NCBI GenBank assembly: GCA_012295275.1
Contig: CM022676.1
Coordinates: 11,643,160-11,707,159 of the forward strand
Length of the DNA stretch: 64,000 nt
Source: Chrysomallon squamiferum
Taxonomy: Eukaryota > Mollusca > Gastropoda > Neomphalida > Peltospiridae
Reading direction: 5' to 3'
Every line of letters begins with the position of its first letter. Position 1 is the stretch's first letter. This document shows positions 59,659 to 64,000 of the stretch, piece by piece. Both the position numbers and the translations under genes were made by a program. The notes beneath the pieces are model-generated. The model had not been told where the DNA came from. It ran no database searches and worked only from the letters and a program-made list of their open reading frames with translations.

Positions 59659-61021
59659 ACTCATTTCAGGATATTACCCTTACGTTTCACATAGTTTTAA
59701 ATAGCATTTTGCACAACCCATTTCAAATCAAAGAACCATCTACTGTTTCTTTCTGTTACTATTTTTGTTAATTTTTTAATTAGATAACCATCTTTAAACA
59801 CTGTGCTGAAGTGCATTTGTAATTTTTTATTTCTTTATTTGTTTGATAAGAAATTAATTTCTAGCTTGCCACCAGTATGGTCCCACTTTTAAACTATCCA
59901 GTAAAGCCAGTCTCTTGTTATTAAAGCTGTTTGAAGAGATCAGACTGAAATGATGAACGGTATTAAAACAATCTGTTGTCAGTTAGCAGGTACTGAAACC
60001 ATCAGTCAACAGGTGATACTAATCTGCATCCAGGTAACACATTGGGGAAGCCAGGGCTGGTCAGTTTACCAACAACACCTGTAACTCATCTGACCAGTGT
60101 ACACTCACAAACTGGTGTAGATCAACTGACCATCACCGGTCAACTCTTTACACATGAAAACAAGCATCCAGCGAAGTCTCGAGCCAGTGGATAAATCAGC
60201 CACGTTCGCTTTGGTTTATTCACATTTCTAAATATCTTCCAAGTGATTCAAACTGGCAAACATTAACTAAGTGGTCAGTTTGCTCACACACACAGAAACA
60301 AACCCTGCATGAAACGGGCTTCAGGCCAACAGAGCAGGTGTCAGTACAGATATAATGTTTTAAACATTGAGAAAAGCTGTATTTGCCAGTGGTTACAGGT
60401 AAAGAAACAATCTAGTCAACAGCCAGGGAAAGGGGTTTTTGGTTATCACAATCTACGTTAGCTTTCTAACAGCACTGAAAGGCCATTCAATATATTAAGA
60501 TTTTGTTTGTTTGCAGAAGAAACACACAAGGTTTTTAACTGCATCTGACTGAAAGTACACTGAGCTATACAGATAGCAGGGTTGATAAAAATAAATAATA
60601 GTATTTTAAACAACAACAAATCTTAAGTCACGACACAGATTGTTTTCCAATGCCAGCAGCTTCTTTGTTCAAACAGAGATTTCGATTTTTTTTCTGATTT
60701 TGTTCTTGGAAACCTCACAGAATTTGGTTACTAAAATGGTTTAACATGTACTAATCAACTGTTCTGTGCTATATTCTGTGTGTTCTGGAGCTCTGTTGAT
60801 GTATTCACTGCCAGAGTTGTTGCTGACTAGAATTTCAAACAGGCGGATAGACTGGTGCTTGCCCGCAGTAACTTCTACACATGATAAACAGTGGGCAGAT
60901 TATGGATCGAAGGTTTGGCAGATGAAGTGGAAATCTGATAGATCTTGAGTACATCACTTTAAACTGCTCAAAGAATGTGATTAAGTAACATACACCACAC
61001 TAGATAACATGAAAACTGAAC
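57842..61021. other. Gene-free stretch
   Basis: No supported coding region. It contains a (GT)n run at 59605-59654 and ordinary AT-rich sequence; short open frames show no recognisable motif. Confidence 0.7.
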
Positions 61022-63226
61022 ACTGCAGTGAAATCTTCTACTACCAGAACAGAGAATAGTAGTAGTGAGTCTACAGAATAGATAATAGTAGTAGTGATAG
61101 CACTAGTTAGTCTACAGAACAGAGAATAGTAGTAGGGAGTCTACAGAACAGAAAATAGTAGTGATAGCAGTAGAGTCTACAGAAGAGAGACTAGTAGTAG
61201 TGATAGCAGTAGTGAGTTTACAGAACAGAGAACAGTAGTAGTGATAGCAGTAGTGAGTCTACAGAAGAGAGACTAGTAGTAGTGATAGCAGTAGTGAGTT
61301 TACAGAAGAGAGACTAGTAGTAGTGATAGCAGTAGTGAGTCTACAGAAGAGAGACTAGTAGTAGTGATAGCAGTAGTGAGTTTACAGAACACAGAACAGT
61401 AGTAGTGATAGCAGTAGTGAGTTTACAGAAGAGAATAGTAGTAGTAGTGATAGCAGTAGTGAGTTTACAGAACAGAGAACAGTAGTAGTGATAGTAGTAG
61501 TGAGTCTACAGAACAGAGAACAGTAGTAGTGATAGCAGTAGTGAGTCTACAGAACAGATAATAGTAGTAGTGATAGCAGTAGTGAGTTTACAGAACAGAG
61601 AACAGTAGTAGTGATAGCAGTAGTGAGTTTACAGAACAGATAATAGTAGTAGTGATAGCAGTAGTGAGTCTACAGAACAGATAATAGTAGTAGTGATAGC
61701 AGTAGTGAGTTTACATAACAGAGAACAGTAGTAGTGACAGCAGTAGTGAGTTTACAGTAGAAAATAGTAGTGATAGCAGTAGTGAGTCTACAGAACAGAG
61801 AATAATAGTAGTGATAGCAGTAGTGAGTCTACAGTAGAGAATAGTAGTGATAGCAGTAGTGAGTCTACAGAATAGATAATAGTAGTAGTGAGTCTACAGA
61901 AGAGAACAGTAGTAGTGATAGCAGTAGTGAGTTTACAGTAGAGAATAGTAGTGATAGCAGTAGTGAGTCTACAGAATAGATAATAGTAGTAGTGATAGCA
62001 GTAGTGAGTCTACAGAACAGAGAATAATAGTAGTGATAGCAGTAGTGAGTCTACAGTAGAGAATAGTAGTGATAGCACTAGTGAGTCTACAGAATAGATA
62101 ATAGTAGTAGTGATAGCAGTAGTGAGTCTACAGAAGAGAACAGTAGTAGTGATAGCAGTAGTGAGTTTACAGTAGAGAATAGTAGTGATAGCAGTAGTGA
62201 GTCTACAGAATAGATAATAGTAGTAGTGATAGCAGTAGTGAGTTTACAGAACAGAGAACAGTAGTAGTGATAGCAGTAGTGAGTCTACAGAACAGAGAAC
62301 AGTAGTAGTGATAGCAGTAGTGAGTCTACAGTAGAGAATAGTAGTGATAGCAGTAGTGAGTCTACAGTAGAGAACAGTAGTAGTGATAGTAGTGGTGAGT
62401 TTACAGAACAGAGAACAGTAGTAGTGATAGCAGTAATGAGTCTACAGAAGAGAATAGTAGTAGTGATAGCAGTAGTGAGTTTACAGAACACAGAACAGTA
62501 GTAGTGATAGCAGTAGTGAGTCTACAGAACAGATAACAGTAGTAGTGATAGCAGTAGTGAGTTTACAGAAGAGAGAACAGTAGTAGTGATAGCAGTAGTG
62601 AGTCTACAGAACAGATAATAGTAGTAGTGATAGCAGTAGTGAGCTTACAGAAGAGAGAACAGTAGTAGTGATAGCAGTAGTGAGTCTACAGAACAGATAA
62701 TAGTAGTAGTGATAGCAGTAGTGAGCTTACAGAAGAGAGAACAGTAGTAGTGATAGCAGTAGTGAGTTTACAGAAGAGAGAACAGTAGTAGTGATAGCAG
62801 TAGTGAGTCTACAGAACAGATAACAGTAGTAGTGATAGCAGTAGTGAGTTTACAGAAGAGAGAACAGTAGTAGTGATAGCAGTACTGAGTCTACAGTAGA
62901 GAACAGTAGTAGTGATAGCAGTAGTGAGTTTACAGAACAGAGAACAGTAGTAGTGATAGCAGTAGTGAGTTTACAGAACAGAGAACAGTAGTAGTGATAG
63001 CAGTAGTGAGTCTACAGAACAGATAACAGTAGTAGTGATAGCAGTAGTGAGTTTACAGAACAGAGAACAGTAGTAGTGATAGCAGTAGTGAGTCTACAGA
63101 ACAGATAATAGTAGTAGTGATAGCAGTAGTGAGTCTACAGAAGAGAACAGTAGTAGTGATAGCAGTAGTGAGTTTACAGAACAGATAAAAGTAGTAGTGA
63201 GTCTACAGTAGAGAATAGTAGTAGTA
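61022..63226. repeat. Large minisatellite, unit about 41 bp, about 50 copies
   Basis: The unit is AGTAGTAGTGATAGCAGTAG then TGAGTCTACAGAACAGAGAAC. Two main subtypes differ at GAGTCTACAG versus GAGTTTACAG, with further GATAAT/GAGAAC variants and shortened units. The subtypes are interspersed and locally clustered, the pattern left by repeated unequal exchange or slippage. Confidence 0.97.
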
Positions 63227-64000
63227 GACGTTTCTATTTTTATTCATACTTGTGTGTATGCAGATGTCAGATGTGTACACATACACAATATGCAAATATG
63301 TATCTATACATAGATGCATACACTTCCATTGTTATCTGTTAGTTATTTAGCAAAGTGCTGGCAGTTGAAAAAAACAAACAAAAACAACTTAATAAAGTAT
63401 AGGTAAATACGTAAGGGTCTTTCAACTATGGACTTTAATCTTAATGGACTTGACTCTGTTAACACAGGTCTGATGAGCTTACAGTAAACAATGACACAGG
63501 ATCTGATTTACATTTTAAACGACTTATGTTTATTAAACTATATGTGTGCATAATGTTCTTAACATGTTCCTGAATAAATATTTCATTTTATAATAATCTT
63601 TACTAAACACTGTATTGTAAACCTGGTTATAAATATGCACAGACAGACACTGTGACATGAACCTAAGCTACAATGCGTGGTTGTATTCAAATGTGTCAGT
63701 GCATGAATAAGCATGAATCTACGTGTCTAATTAAAAGCAGAAACGCTGGTGTAAATAATTCACAGTAGGCAATATCACCTGTTACCAACCGTCTGTAACT
63801 GCATACTGTGTTATACTGCATTAAACACTATTCTCTGTAAAAACCATATTTCACCACCAAACCACACCTCATTATAAAACCATACTTCAGTTTAGGCCCA
63901 AACTGTATTTACTATCAAACCGTACTTCAGTGGAAAAAGTTTGGAACAACAAATTTTATCTTGCTTAGTTTATATAATAAGACTGAACATGATAAAAATA
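63227..64000. other. Gene-free right edge
   Basis: Unique AT-rich sequence; no exon, RNA gene or element recognised. Confidence 0.6.

Noticed and set aside
1-64000. CRISPR arrays, operons or phage-like features
   Set aside because: The exon-intron structure, splice signals and repeat content are those of an animal nuclear genome; the tandem arrays have no CRISPR repeat-spacer layout.

Overview
This is an animal nuclear window, strongly AT-rich and packed with microsatellites and minisatellites. Its content best fits a lophotrochozoan, probably a gastropod mollusc. The basis is an NCAM/fasciclin-2/apCAM-type gene with both transmembrane and GPI-type ends, a TRIM-like beta-propeller fragment of a kind common in mollusc genomes, and repeated GGGAGATAACT-like motifs. 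The species call is inference.

Layout. About 1-880 (minus strand) holds a broken, edge-truncated TRIM/NHL-like propeller gene. About 0.9-12.8 kb is gene-poor, with simple repeats, two TTAA-flanked MITE-like elements and one GC-richer patch at 4.46-4.75 kb that could be a promoter or exon. About 13.3-42.8 kb (minus strand) is the main gene. Eighteen exons can be read, encoding five Ig domains, two fibronectin type III domains, a transmembrane segment and an acidic tail, about 853 residues. Every Ig or FN3 domain is split over two exons, and every domain-boundary intron is phase 1. The signal-peptide exon was not found and lies upstream of 42.8 kb, perhaps outside the window. About 42.8-64 kb shows no convincing exon and is probably first intron or 5' flank, ending in a 2.2-kb minisatellite with a 41-bp unit.

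The most interesting part is the 19-kb stretch between the second FN3 domain and the transmembrane exon. It contains a phase-matched alternative terminal exon with a textbook GPI-anchor signal (24169-24269). It also holds up to five symmetric phase-1 cassette exon candidates of 18, 78, 15, 84 and 45 nt, one of them a Thr-rich mucin-like stalk. This would let one gene make GPI-linked or transmembrane adhesion proteins with variable juxtamembrane stalks, as known in principle for Aplysia apCAM and vertebrate NCAM.

A second theme is that several tandem duplications in this gene start on splice junctions and copy them: at the donors of the exons ending 37284 and 39655, and at the acceptors of the exons starting 37485 and 38167. 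One of these creates a 15-nt in-frame microexon candidate in Ig4, where vertebrate NCAM carries its VASE exon. The Ig5 exon needs one base added to read through; this looks like a 1-bp homopolymer error or a real frameshift. All exon calls come from reading splice signals, phase and protein homology by eye; no database search or transcript evidence was available.
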